Below the pieces are notes generated by a model. That model saw only the letters and a list, made by a program, of their open reading frames with translations, ran no database searches and had not been told where the DNA came from. Below are positions 15,848 through 25,105 of a stretch of 64,000 nt of DNA, piece by piece. The DNA comes from Rhodoblastus sp963736175 (lineage in GTDB: Bacteria > Pseudomonadota > Alphaproteobacteria > Rhizobiales > Beijerinckiaceae). Location: positions 62,001 to 126,000 of the forward strand of contig CAVTNU010000010.1 in NCBI GenBank assembly GCA_963736175.1. Direction: 5' to 3'. A program made the translations under genes and the position numbers. Every line of letters starts with the position of its first letter. The stretch's first letter is position 1.

Positions 15848-18631
15848 ATGATGGAAAAGACCTTCGACCCCGCCGCCGTGGAAAGCCGCATCGCGGCGGA
15901 ATGGGAAAAGTCGGGCGCTTTTCGCGCCGGTCGTCCCGAGCGTCGCGCCGCTGAGCCTTTTTCGATCGTCATTCCGCCGCCCAACGTCACCGGCTCGCTG
16001 CATATGGGCCATGCGCTCAACAACACGCTGCAGGACATTTTGTGTCGTTTCGAACGGATGCGCGGCAAGGACGTGCTCTGGCAACCGGGAACCGATCACG
16101 CCGGCATCGCCACGCAAATGGTCGTCGAGCGGCAGATGGCGCAAAATGGCGAACCGGATCGCCGGACGCTTGGCCGCGAGGCCTTTTTGGAAAAAGTTTG
16201 GGCCTGGAAAGCCGAATCCGGCGGCGCCATCGTCAATCAATTGCAGCGTCTGGGCGCTTCCTGCGATTGGTCGCGCCAGCGGTTCACCATGGACGAGGGC
16301 CTGTCGCGCGCAGTGTTGAAAGTGTTCGTTCAGCTCTATCGTGAAGGGCTGATCTACAAGGACAAGCGCCTCGTCAACTGGGATCCCACGCTGCTCACCG
16401 CGATTTCCGACCTGGAAGTCGTGCAGCAGGAGGTCGAGGGCGCCCTTTGGCATTTCAAATATCCGGTGGTCGATCGGCGTGGCAAGGAGACCGGCGAATT
16501 TATCGTTGTCGCCACGACGCGGCCGGAAACCATGCTCGGCGACAGCGCCGTCGCCGTGCATCCCGAGGACGAGCGTTACGCTCATCTGCATGGCGCCCAT
16601 GTGCGCCTGCCGCTGGTCGGGCGGCTCATTCCGGTTGTCGCGGACGTTTATTCGGATCCCGAAAAAGGCACCGGCGCGGTCAAGATCACGCCGGCGCACG
16701 ATTTCAACGACTTTGAAGTCGGTCGCCGTCATAATCTGAGCGTCATCAATATCTTGAATTCGGAAGCTCAGGTCGTTCTGAAGGACAATCCAGCTTTTCT
16801 CGAGGGACTTGAGCCGTCGAGCGAACGCGACGCGATCATCGCCTCGCTCGACGGTTTGACGCGCGAAGGCGCGCGCAAGAAAGTCGTCGATCTGATGGAA
16901 GAGCGCGGCCTGCTCGACAAGGTCGAGCCGCACAAGCATCAGGTTCCGCACGGCGATCGTTCGGGCGTCGTCATCGAACCCTGGCTGACCGACCAATGGT
17001 ACGTCGACGCCAAGACGCTGGCGCAGCCGGCGCTGGAGGCGGTGCGCGAGGGCAAGACCCAGTTCGTGCCGAAGAATTGGGAAAAGACCTATTTCGACTG
17101 GTTGGAGAACATCCAGCCCTGGTGCGTGTCCCGGCAATTGTGGTGGGGCCACCAAATTCCGGCCTGGTATTCGGCCTGGGGCGGCGTCTATGTCGCCGAA
17201 ACGCAGGAAGAGGCGCTGGTCGAGGCGCTCGCCGACGCGGTCACGCGCGAGATTTACGACGACGTCGAGGCCGGCGAGATCGCCGAAGATCCAGAAAAGG
17301 CCGCCGCGCTGCTGACGCGCGACGAGGACGTGCTCGACACCTGGTTTTCTTCCGCCCTCTGGCCTTTCTCGACGCTCGGTTGGCCCGACGACGAAAAGGA
17401 CGTCGAGCGCTATTATCCGACCAACGTTCTGGTCACCGGCTTCGACATCATCTTTTTCTGGGTCGCCCGGATGATGATGATGGGCTTGCATTTCAAGAAG
17501 GAAGTCCCCTTCCGCGACGTTTACATCCACGCCCTCGTGCGCGACGAGAAGGGGGCGAAAATGTCGAAGTCGAAGGGCAACGTCATCGATCCGCTGCGAT
17601 TGATCGACGAATTCGGCGCCGACGCCTTGCGCTTCACCCTGGCGGCGATGGCGGCGCAGGGGCGCGACATCAAGCTGGCGACGAGCCGCGTCGAGGGTTA
17701 TCGCAATTTCGCGACGAAGCTTTGGAACGCCGCCCGTTTCGCCGAAATGAACCTCTGCGTCCGCGACGCCGATTTCGTTTCCCATAACGTCAAGGAAACG
17801 CTCAACCGCTGGATTCTCGGCGAGACGGCGCGCGCCGCGGCCGACGTCACCGACGCCATCGAAGCGTACCGCTTCAACGAGGCGGCGCAGGCGGCCTATC
17901 GCTTCGTCTGGAATATCTTCTGCGATTGGCATCTCGAACTCGCCAAACCGTTGTTGCAGGGGCCGGACGGTCCAGCCAAGGACGAGACGCGCAAGACCAT
18001 CGCCTTCGTGCTCGATCAGGCCGTCAAGCTGCTGCATCCCTTCATGCCCTTCCTCACCGAAGAGCTCTGGGCGATCAAAGGCCAGGAGGGCGCGCCGCGC
18101 GAGAGCGTCCTCGCCTTGGCGTCCTGGCCGGCGCTCGACGGCCTGGAGAATCCGCAAGCCGAGGCGGAGGTCGGTTGGGTCGTCGATCTCATTTCGCAAG
18201 TCCGCTCGGTGCGGGCTGAAATGAATGCGCCCGCCGCCGCGCAAATTCCGCTGGTGCTTGTCGGCGCGACAGAGGAAGTCGTCGATCGCGCCAATCTTTG
18301 GGCCGATACGTTGAAACGGCTGGCGCGGCTCTCCGAGATTTCCTTCGCCGAGGCGGCGCCGCCCAAATCGGTGCAGGCCCTCGTGCGCGGCGTCGTCGCC
18401 GCCTTGCCGCTGGCCGGCGTGATCGATTTCGACGCCGAAAAGGCGCGCCTGCAAAAGGAGATCGCCCGCGAGGAAAAGGAAGTGCTCAAGATCGAGGCCA
18501 AGCTCGGCAATGAAGACTTCCTCAAGCGCGCGCCGGAAGAGGTGGTGGAGGAAAACCGCGACAGGCGCGACGAGGCGAAGGCGCGCGTCGAAAAAATGAC
18601 CGCCGCCCTGGCGCGATTGCAGGACGCCTGA
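15848..18631 (+). CDS. valS: Valyl-tRNA synthetase
   Basis: 927 aa, intact. The class I signatures are PPPNVTGSLHMGHALNN (HIGH-type motif at residues 52-55) and KMSKSKGN (about residue 571). The editing domain between them carries the GTGAVKITPAHDFNDFE segment, which removes mischarged threonine. The C-terminal coiled coil (about residues 860-925) is Lys/Glu-rich, as expected for ValS. It charges tRNA-Val in the cytoplasm. The 184-bp upstream gap has a TTGACT with CTCTAA 17 bp later (about 15762-15790), a possible promoter. Confidence 0.98.
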   Translation: MMEKTFDPAAVESRIAAEWEKSGAFRAGRPERRAAEPFSIVIPPPNVTGSLHMGHALNNTLQDILCRFERMRGKDVLWQPGTDHAGIATQMVVERQMAQNGEPDRRTLGREAFLEKVWAWKAESGGAIVNQLQRLGASCDWSRQRFTMDEGLSRAVLKVFVQLYREGLIYKDKRLVNWDPTLLTAISDLEVVQQEVEGALWHFKYPVVDRRGKETGEFIVVATTRPETMLGDSAVAVHPEDERYAHLHGAHVRLPLVGRLIPVVADVYSDPEKGTGAVKITPAHDFNDFEVGRRHNLSVINILNSEAQVVLKDNPAFLEGLEPSSERDAIIASLDGLTREGARKKVVDLMEERGLLDKVEPHKHQVPHGDRSGVVIEPWLTDQWYVDAKTLAQPALEAVREGKTQFVPKNWEKTYFDWLENIQPWCVSRQLWWGHQIPAWYSAWGGVYVAETQEEALVEALADAVTREIYDDVEAGEIAEDPEKAAALLTRDEDVLDTWFSSALWPFSTLGWPDDEKDVERYYPTNVLVTGFDIIFFWVARMMMMGLHFKKEVPFRDVYIHALVRDEKGAKMSKSKGNVIDPLRLIDEFGADALRFTLAAMAAQGRDIKLATSRVEGYRNFATKLWNAARFAEMNLCVRDADFVSHNVKETLNRWILGETARAAADVTDAIEAYRFNEAAQAAYRFVWNIFCDWHLELAKPLLQGPDGPAKDETRKTIAFVLDQAVKLLHPFMPFLTEELWAIKGQEGAPRESVLALASWPALDGLENPQAEAEVGWVVDLISQVRSVRAEMNAPAAAQIPLVLVGATEEVVDRANLWADTLKRLARLSEISFAEAAPPKSVQALVRGVVAALPLAGVIDFDAEKARLQKEIAREEKEVLKIEAKLGNEDFLKRAPEEVVEENRDRRDEAKARVEKMTAALARLQDA

Positions 18632-18988
18632 GACGCTCGGCGGGCGTTCCCTCGGGGGCGCGCTCAACCGCGTTTTGTTGCATTGGCGCCACAGCTTCGC
18701 AGATTGCGACGACGCGGCCGCGATACGCCGCTTTCGCCGCGATTCGGCCATAAACCGGAAGCTATCTGCCGAAGGTCCAATCGAGCCTTTGCGGCTGCGG
18801 AGCGACCGGTTTGGCGGCAGGCGCATTTTGTGATGGCGAGAAAGTTTCGGGAAGTCAAAACGGGCGGCGGTTGTGGCGCAGTTTTTCGCCACACACGAAT
18901 TGTTGACCGATTTCGTCCTAAATTTTGGCCGAAAGCGATAGCAATGTCCCGTCTCGAAATTGGGGGCGTCAGCGACAGGGGTAGCTTT
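18632..18988. other. Intergenic region upstream of exoR with an inverted repeat
   Basis: 357 bp without a convincing gene, although the exoR frame stays open through it. It holds a dyad TGTGGCG (18872-18878), 8-bp spacer CAGTTTTT, CGCCACA (18887-18893), about 95 bp before the exoR start. No clear promoter boxes. Confidence 0.5.
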
Positions 18989-19807
18989 ATGGCGAAGTTT
19001 CGCCACGCATGTTTGCTGGCCTTATTGAGCGCTTGCGTCGCTACGCCCGCCCTGGCCTTCGATGGTCCCGAATCCGCCCCCGTCACGCAAAAAGCCCTCG
19101 AAATTTTCAAAGATCCGCAGCAAGCCTTGCAGGCCGGCCTCGGCGCCTATCGCGCCGGCGACGCCGCCACCTCGCTGGAAGCCTTGAAATACGCCGCGGC
19201 GGGCGGCGAATCGCTGGCGCGCTGGAAGCTTGGCCGGATGTACGCCGACGGCGACGGCGTGCCGCAGGACGATTACAAGGCCTATCAGTATTTTGAGGAG
19301 ATCGTCGATCATTACGACGAGGACAACGCCAATTGGCGGGAAAAATCCGTCGTGGCGAGCGCCTTCGTCGCCGTCGGTGTGTTCAGCCTCAACGGCATTC
19401 CCGGCTCGCATCTGCGTCCCGACCATCAGCGGGCGATGCAGATGTTCCTCTACGCCGCCACCAATTTCGGCGATTCCAACGCCGAGTATAATCTGGCGCG
19501 CATCTATATGGACGGAGCGGACGGCGAGCGCGATCAACGTCAGGCGGCGCGCTGGCTCAATCTGGCTGCCGACAAGGGCCATGTCGAATCGCAGGCCTTG
19601 CTCGGCCATATGCTGTTTTCGGGCGACGGCGTGCAGCGCCAACGCGCGCGCGGCCTGATGTGGCTGACGCTCGCCAAGGAAGGCGCGAACGGCAAGGGGC
19701 AGGGTTGGATCGCCGACATCTACGAGCAGGACATGAAAGCCGCCAACGTCAATGATCGACAGGCCGCTCTGCTCTATCTCGAAGGCCATCTGAAAAAGCA
19801 AAATTGA
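18989..19807 (+). CDS. exoR: ExoR-like periplasmic Sel1-repeat regulator
   Basis: 272 aa from ATG 18989. A signal peptide (LLALLSACVATPALA) is followed by Sel1-type repeats: LEALKYAAAGGESLARWKLG, NAEYNLARIYMDGADGE and VESQALLGHMLFSGDG. The pattern of residues, including GDGVPQDDYKAYQYFEEIV, matches rhizobial ExoR. In Sinorhizobium ExoR is a periplasmic inhibitor of the ExoS-ChvI two-component system, controlling succinoglycan and motility. An EPS cluster 7 kb away is a plausible target. A 16-bp palindrome (18990-19005) overlaps the start codon. A near-certain Sel1 protein; orthology to ExoR is strong by pattern but not proven. Confidence 0.85.
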   Translation: MAKFRHACLLALLSACVATPALAFDGPESAPVTQKALEIFKDPQQALQAGLGAYRAGDAATSLEALKYAAAGGESLARWKLGRMYADGDGVPQDDYKAYQYFEEIVDHYDEDNANWREKSVVASAFVAVGVFSLNGIPGSHLRPDHQRAMQMFLYAATNFGDSNAEYNLARIYMDGADGERDQRQAARWLNLAADKGHVESQALLGHMLFSGDGVQRQRARGLMWLTLAKEGANGKGQGWIADIYEQDMKAANVNDRQAALLYLEGHLKKQN

Positions 19808-19926
19808 GTGCCCGCCGGTCTCGCCGATAACGTGCAAAATATCTGCGATCAATCTGTTTCAGCATATGTTTATATTCGTCGACGGTCCAGGGACGGCCTC
19901 AGCGCCGCGCCGCGAAGGTCGTTTGA

Positions 19927-20706
19927 TCAATCTTTCAGATCGATGCAAATCGGCACGTGGTCGGAGGGCTTGTCGCGCCCGCGCATGGCCTTGTCGATGG
20001 CGACTTCTTGCAGGAGATCGGCGGCTTGCGGCGACAGCAGCAGATGGTCGATGCGCAGGCCGTGGTTCTTCGGCCAGGCGCCCGCCTGGTAATCATAGAA
20101 CGTATAGAGCTTGTCGGCGTCGGAGACGGCGCGCAGCGCGTCGGTGAAGCCGAGAGCCAGCAATTCGCGGAATTTCGCCCGCGTCTGCGGCAGAAAAAGC
20201 GCGTCCTGGCTCCAGGCGACGGGATCGTAGACATCGCGCGCGTCGGGGATGACATTGTAGTCGCCGCACAGGACGAGCGGTTCTTCCAGCTTGAGCAGGC
20301 GCCGCGCATGGGTGATCAGGCGGTCCATCCAGGCCAGCTTGTATGCGTATTTGTCCGTGCCGACCGGATTGCCGTTGGGCAGATAAAGACAGCCGACGCG
20401 CACCACGCCGGAGCCGCGCGTTATGACCGCTTCGATGTAGCGTGATTGCGCGTCCTCGTCGGCGCCGGGCAGGCCGCGCGCGATTTCCATCGGCGCTTTG
20501 GCGAGAATGGCGACGCCGTTGTAGCTCTTCTGGCCATGCGTTGCGACATTGTAGCCGGCCGCCTCGATCTCGAGACGCGGAAACTGCTCGTCGAGGCATT
20601 TGATTTCCTGGAGACACAAGACGTCCGGCTCGGCTTCCTTCAGGTAGGCCAGCAACAATTCCGTCCGGGTGCGGACGGAATTGATGTTCCAGGTGGCGAT
20701 GCGCAT
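19927..20706 (-). CDS. xthA: Exodeoxyribonuclease III
   Basis: 259 aa. It repairs abasic sites and removes 3' blocks in DNA. The exonuclease-endonuclease-phosphatase fold is clear: RIATWNINSVRTR at the N-terminus, LCLQEIKC with the metal-binding Glu, CGDYNVIPDARDVYDP with the catalytic Asp and Asn, and PSDHVPICIDL with the catalytic His near the end. Convergent to exoR. The start ATG 20706 opens directly into the conserved core. Confidence 0.96.
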   Translation of the reverse strand: MRIATWNINSVRTRTELLLAYLKEAEPDVLCLQEIKCLDEQFPRLEIEAAGYNVATHGQKSYNGVAILAKAPMEIARGLPGADEDAQSRYIEAVITRGSGVVRVGCLYLPNGNPVGTDKYAYKLAWMDRLITHARRLLKLEEPLVLCGDYNVIPDARDVYDPVAWSQDALFLPQTRAKFRELLALGFTDALRAVSDADKLYTFYDYQAGAWPKNHGLRIDHLLLSPQAADLLQEVAIDKAMRGRDKPSDHVPICIDLKD

Positions 20707-20800
20707 CAGGATTCCTGCAAGTTACGGCGCGCATTTTGACGGAATTAAGAGACGCGCCGCTGGTCCGTCGCCAAAAGTCTACAGGCTTTTTGGCGAGATG

Positions 20801-22075
20801 CTAACCGGCCGCGCGGGCCGTCGGCGCGCGTGCGGCGGCCGAACGGGGCGCGCGCATCAATTTCGGCGTCGGGCCGTGCGGCGTCACGCCTTCGCGCATC
20901 ATCGCCCGGCGCAGCGGGCCGATGCTGGAAAACACCGTCATCGTCGCGGCGCGCAGGAAATCGACGGGCAGGGCGTCGATTAGCAGCGAGCGGTTGAGAA
21001 TGTCGATGCCGTTGGTGCGGAAGCCGATATCCATGCTGCGCTGGCGTTCGTAACGCCTGAGCGCTTCCGCCAGGGCGTTCGGATCGTCGAAATCGACGCC
21101 TTCGACGCAATCGACCAGATTGGCCGTGTCGCGCAAGCTGAGGTTCAGCGCCTGCGCGCCGATCGGCGGGAAGGCGTGCGCCGTCTCTCCGACCAAAGCG
21201 AGACGCTCGGCGGTGAAGGCCAAGGTTTTCATGGCGCCCATCGGCCACGAGCCGATCGGTCCGTCGACCTGCATGGGGCCGAGAATGCTGTGGGCGGCGT
21301 CCTCGATTTCGGCGTTCAGCGATTCAGTCGGCAGCGCCAGCAGCCTTAGGGCCTCGCGCGGCGACACAAGCCAGACCAGACCTGAGCGATGCAGCGCGCC
21401 TTCGCGTCCCGGCATCGGCACCAGAGTGAAAGGGCCGGAGCGTGTGTGAAATTCCGTCGACATATTTCGGTGCGGGCGGGTATGGGCAAGGATGACGGTC
21501 AACGCCACCTGCGGATAGGTCCAGCTCTTGACGGTGATTCCGGCTGTCTGGCGGGCCAGCGAATTGCGGCTGTCGGCGGCGCAGACGAAAGCGGTTTCGA
21601 TCGTCTGGCCGGAAGTCAGACGCGCCGAAACGCCGGCCGAGGAGAAATCGTAGGCTTCGACAAATTCTTCGATCAAGGTGATGGCGGGATTTTCCCGCGC
21701 GGCCGCCGACAGTTCGGCGACCAGGGCGTTGTTCTCGATATTTTCGCCAAAGGCGTCGAGGTCGATCTCGCGGGCGCGGAATTCCTTGGGCGCGGTCTTG
21801 AAAATCGAACCGGTGTCGTCGATCAGCCTGATGCCCTCCATCGGGCAGGCGTGCTGGGCGCAGCGGTCCCACAGGCCGAGGGCGCGATAAAAGCGCAGCG
21901 AGCCTTCGAATAAAGCGACGGTGCGCCCGGGGAGATTGGTTTCAATCTTGCCGACGACAATCACCTTGCGGCCTTGTGCCGCGAAAGCGTGTGCGGCCGA
22001 AAGGCCGGCGGCTCCGGCGCCGGCGACGAGAACGTCGCAATGGAGCGGGGCGGCGAGGTTTTGTTCCTCAGACAT
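20801..22075 (-). CDS. UbiH/UbiF-family FAD-dependent hydroxylase (ubiquinone biosynthesis type)
   Basis: 424 aa from ATG 22075. CDVLVAGAGAAGLSAAHAFA binds the ADP part of FAD, and LALVGETAHAFPPIGAQALN is the second FAD motif of class A flavin monooxygenases, in the variant typical of the UbiH/UbiF/VisC group. Such enzymes hydroxylate the benzoquinone ring of ubiquinone precursors. Which ring position cannot be told. The last 35 residues are Ala/Arg-rich and poorly conserved. An open frame continues upstream for 34 codons, but the Pro/Gly-rich sequence is unlikely to be translated. Confidence 0.87.
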   Translation of the reverse strand: MSEEQNLAAPLHCDVLVAGAGAAGLSAAHAFAAQGRKVIVVGKIETNLPGRTVALFEGSLRFYRALGLWDRCAQHACPMEGIRLIDDTGSIFKTAPKEFRAREIDLDAFGENIENNALVAELSAAARENPAITLIEEFVEAYDFSSAGVSARLTSGQTIETAFVCAADSRNSLARQTAGITVKSWTYPQVALTVILAHTRPHRNMSTEFHTRSGPFTLVPMPGREGALHRSGLVWLVSPREALRLLALPTESLNAEIEDAAHSILGPMQVDGPIGSWPMGAMKTLAFTAERLALVGETAHAFPPIGAQALNLSLRDTANLVDCVEGVDFDDPNALAEALRRYERQRSMDIGFRTNGIDILNRSLLIDALPVDFLRAATMTVFSSIGPLRRAMMREGVTPHGPTPKLMRAPRSAAARAPTARAAG

Positions 22076-22189
22076 GATCGGCTCGCTGGTTGGCTTGAAA
22101 GGAGAAACGATCTTGTACAAGGTCGGCGGCGGGTTGGCGAGGCGACCGATTGGCGCGCCCGCCAAGCCCCCCGCCAAGCCCCCGGCTGA

Positions 22190-22864
22190 TCAATCGCTGC
22201 GCGAGGCTATGGCGATGCGGGGCGGATTGCCGAGCCGCTTGTCGAGATAGACGCCGACCTGGCTGATGAGTTCGTCGACGCGGTTTTCGAAGAAGTGGTT
22301 GGCGCCGGCGATCACCGCGTGTTCGATGACGATGCCCTTCTGGGTCTTGAGCTTTTCGATGACGCCGGTGACCTCCTTGACCGGAGCGACGCGGTCCTGG
22401 TCGCCGTGAACGAACAGGCCGGACGACGGGCAGGGCGCCAGGAAGGTGAAATCAAAACGATTGGCGGGCGGCGCGATCGAGATGAAGCCTTCGATTTCCG
22501 GGCGCCGCATCAAAAGCTGCATGGCGATCCAGGAGCCGAAGGAAACGCCAGCGATCCAGCAGGCGCGCGCGTCCGGGCTGATGGCCTGCGCCCAGTCGAG
22601 CGCGGCGGCGGCGTCCGAGAGTTCGCCCAGGCCGTGGTCGAACGAGCCTTGCGAACGGCCGACGCCGCGAAAATTGAAGCGCAGCACGGAAAAACCGCGC
22701 TCGGCGAAGGCGTAATAGAGCTGATAGACGATCTGGTTGTTCATCGTCCCGCCGAATTGCGGGTGGGGATGCAAGATTATGGCGATCGCCGCGCCGCGCT
22801 GCTTGGACGGATGGAATCGGCCTTCAAGACGGCCTGCGGGGCCGGTAAAGATCACCTCGGGCAT
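22190..22864 (-). CDS. Alpha/beta hydrolase (dienelactone-hydrolase/YfhR-like)
   Basis: 224 aa from ATG 22864. IILHPHPQFGGTMNNQIVYQ is the characteristic N-terminal block of this subfamily. The nucleophile elbow is GVSFGSW, an Asp lies in FVHGDQDRVAP, and the catalytic His is in AGANHFFENRV. RFNFRGVGRSQGSF is the conserved loop before the nucleophile. No signal peptide. It acts on an unknown ester or thioester in the cytoplasm. It lies 114 bp upstream of the UbiH-like gene on the same strand and could share its transcript. Confidence 0.85.
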   Translation of the reverse strand: MPEVIFTGPAGRLEGRFHPSKQRGAAIAIILHPHPQFGGTMNNQIVYQLYYAFAERGFSVLRFNFRGVGRSQGSFDHGLGELSDAAAALDWAQAISPDARACWIAGVSFGSWIAMQLLMRRPEIEGFISIAPPANRFDFTFLAPCPSSGLFVHGDQDRVAPVKEVTGVIEKLKTQKGIVIEHAVIAGANHFFENRVDELISQVGVYLDKRLGNPPRIAIASRSD

Positions 22865-23088
22865 ATTTTTGAACCTGCAAAATCCGACAGGCGCGCCTTC
22901 TACCATGGGCGAGGGGAGCAAAAGCAAGAAAATTCGACCGCGCGACACGCCCGCAAGGCTATCCTTGCGCCGCCGCCTTGAACGGGTTCGCGCCGGCGTC
23001 GGCGGAAATCGGTTCAAACGCGCTGAAATGCAGCTTGTCGGTTGATCCCGCGTCTGCCAAATACGCGCTACTGATGGAGTGCGACAGC

Positions 23089-24018
23089 ATGAATTCCGAT
23101 TTTCTCAAACCTTCCGGCAGGGGCGCCTTGCTTGTTGACGGCAAAGCGGCCGCCGAGGCGGTTCTCGCGCGTGTGGCGGACGAGGCTAAAGCGCTGATCG
23201 CCAAAGGCGTGCAACCGGGCCTCGCCGTCATTCTGGTCGGCGAGGATCCCGCCAGTCAGGTCTATGTTTCGTCCAAAGGCAAGGACGCGCTGGCTTGCGG
23301 GTTTCATTCGGCGCAGTTCGATTTGCCCGCGACGACCTCGCAAGCCGAGCTGCTCGCCTTGATCGACAAGCTCAACGCGGACGACAAAATTCACGGCATA
23401 CTTGTGCAATTGCCCCTGCCGGCCGGCATCGACGCACCCAAGGTGCTTGAGGCCGTCAGTCCGGCCAAGGACGTCGACGGCTTTCATCCCTTCAACGCCG
23501 GGCTATTGGCGACGGGCGCGCTGGAACGGGCGCTGGTTCCCTGCACCGCGGCCGGCTCGATGTTTCTGCTCGAGGCGGCGGCCAAAGCGTTGGGCCGCGA
23601 CATCGAGGGCGCCGACGCGGTGGTGATCGGTCGCTCCAACATCGTCGGCAAGCCGATGGGGCAATTGCTGCTCGCCCGCAACGCCACTGTCACCATCGCT
23701 CATTCGCGCACCCGGGATCTGCCGGCGGTGGCGCGTCGCGCCGATATTCTCGTCGCCGCCGTCGGCCGTCGCGAAATGGTGCGCGGCGACTGGATCAAAA
23801 AGGGCGCGCTGGTCATCGACGTCGGCATCAACCGCGTGCTGCTTGACGGCGTCAATGCGCAAGGCAAGCCGCGCGCCAAACTTTATGGCGACGTCGCCTT
23901 CGACGAGGCGGTCGGCCATGCCGGCGCGATCACCCCTGTTCCCGGCGGCGTCGGGCCGATGACGCGCGCCTTCTTGATGGAAAATACCTTGCGCGCGGCT
24001 AAACTGGCGATGCGATGA
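23089..24018 (+). CDS. folD: Methylenetetrahydrofolate dehydrogenase / cyclohydrolase
   Basis: 309 aa from ATG 23089, with GGAG 8-9 bp upstream. This bifunctional enzyme interconverts 5,10-methylene-, methenyl- and 10-formyl-tetrahydrofolate. Conserved blocks are VYVSSKGKDALACGF with the catalytic Lys, VSPAKDVDGFHPFN, VIGRSNIVGKPMGQLLL (NADP binding) and PVPGGVGPMTRAFLMENT. Its last 4 bases overlap the ABC transporter gene (ATGA), so the two are translationally coupled. In a methylotroph this enzyme could also serve C1 assimilation, which I cannot decide here. Confidence 0.96.
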   Translation: MNSDFLKPSGRGALLVDGKAAAEAVLARVADEAKALIAKGVQPGLAVILVGEDPASQVYVSSKGKDALACGFHSAQFDLPATTSQAELLALIDKLNADDKIHGILVQLPLPAGIDAPKVLEAVSPAKDVDGFHPFNAGLLATGALERALVPCTAAGSMFLLEAAAKALGRDIEGADAVVIGRSNIVGKPMGQLLLARNATVTIAHSRTRDLPAVARRADILVAAVGRREMVRGDWIKKGALVIDVGINRVLLDGVNAQGKPRAKLYGDVAFDEAVGHAGAITPVPGGVGPMTRAFLMENTLRAAKLAMR

Positions 24019-25104
24019 GCCCAGCAGGTTCGCCCGACGAAATCCTGCGTATTGAGGGCGTGTCGAAGCGGTTCGGCGCGACGGCCGCGGTTGACAACGT
24101 CGATCTTACCATTGCGGCGGGCGAGTTCTGCGCGCTTCTGGGGCCTTCGGGTTGCGGCAAGACGACCTTGATGCGCCTGATCGCCGGCTTCGAAAAGCCG
24201 GACGCCGGGCGCGTCCTGCTGTCTGGCGCCGACATAACCGCCGCGCCGCCCTATCTGCGTCCGCTCAACATGATGTTCCAGTCCTACGCGCTGTTTCCGC
24301 ATATGAGCGTGTTCGACAACATCGCCTTCGGCTTGCGCCAGGAAACGCTTTCACGCGAGAGCGTCGCCGCGCGGGTCGAGGACATGCTGAAGCTTGTGCA
24401 ACTTGAGGCGTTGGGCGCTCGCAAACCGCAGAAGCTCTCAGGCGGCCAACGCCAACGCGTCGCTTTGGCGCGCGCCCTGGCCAAACGGCCGAAGCTGTTG
24501 CTGCTCGATGAGCCGCTCGCCGCGCTCGACCGCAAATTGCGGCAGGAAACGCAATTCGAACTGACGCGGATTCAAAAAGAGACCGGCGCGGCGTTTTTGA
24601 TCGTCACCCACGATCAAAGCGAAGCTTTAGCGATGGCCTCGCGCATCGCCTTGATGCGGAATGGGCGTATCGAACAGGTCGGAGCGCCGACACAAATCTA
24701 TGAGCGTCCCGCCAATCGCTGGGCCGCGCAGTTTATCGGCGAGACTAATATTTTCGCCGGTCCTTGCGCCATGGCGGGCGACGGGCTGGCGCGCTTCGAC
24801 ACAGCCGACGGACCGGTGCTGGCGCGCGCGGACGACGGCTTTCGCGCCAACGCCGGCGTCGTCGCCGTGCGGCCCGAGCGTCTGGTCCTGAGCCGCGACG
24901 CGCCGACCGAGGCCGTCAATCGTTTCGTTGGCGTTGTCGCCGACGCGATCTACCGGGGCGACGCGACGCTGTTTCGCGTACGTCTCGAACTCGGGAACGG
25001 TTCTGCAGGTCTTGCAGGCCCATGCCGGCGTCTCGTTGTTCGCGCCAGGGCACGCCGTTCACGTGAGCTTTGCCCCGCAAGCCGCCTTTGCGATGGAGGG
25101 CTAG
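24015..25104 (+). CDS. potA: Spermidine/putrescine-type ABC transporter ATP-binding protein, one frameshift near the C-terminus
   Basis: Walker A (LGPSGCGKTTLMRLIAG), the ABC signature (LSGGQRQRVALARALA) and Walker B (LLLLDEPLAALD) are all intact, as is the switch His in LIVTHDQSEA. The C-terminal TOBE domain is broken near 24990: after YRGDATLFRVRLE the frame goes wrong, and deleting one base there restores VLQVLQAHAGVSLFAPGHAV and a stop at 25102-25104, giving 362 aa. That stop lies 1 bp before the permease start, as expected in an operon. ATPase of a polyamine importer. Likely a sequence error or recent mutation. Confidence 0.88.
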
Positions 25105-25105
25105 G

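Noticed and set aside
15788..19006. Very long open frame (over 1,000 codons) antisense to valS
   Set aside because: It mirrors valS codon structure in a GC-rich genome, its product is His/Arg/Asp-rich without any domain, and valS itself is unmistakable.
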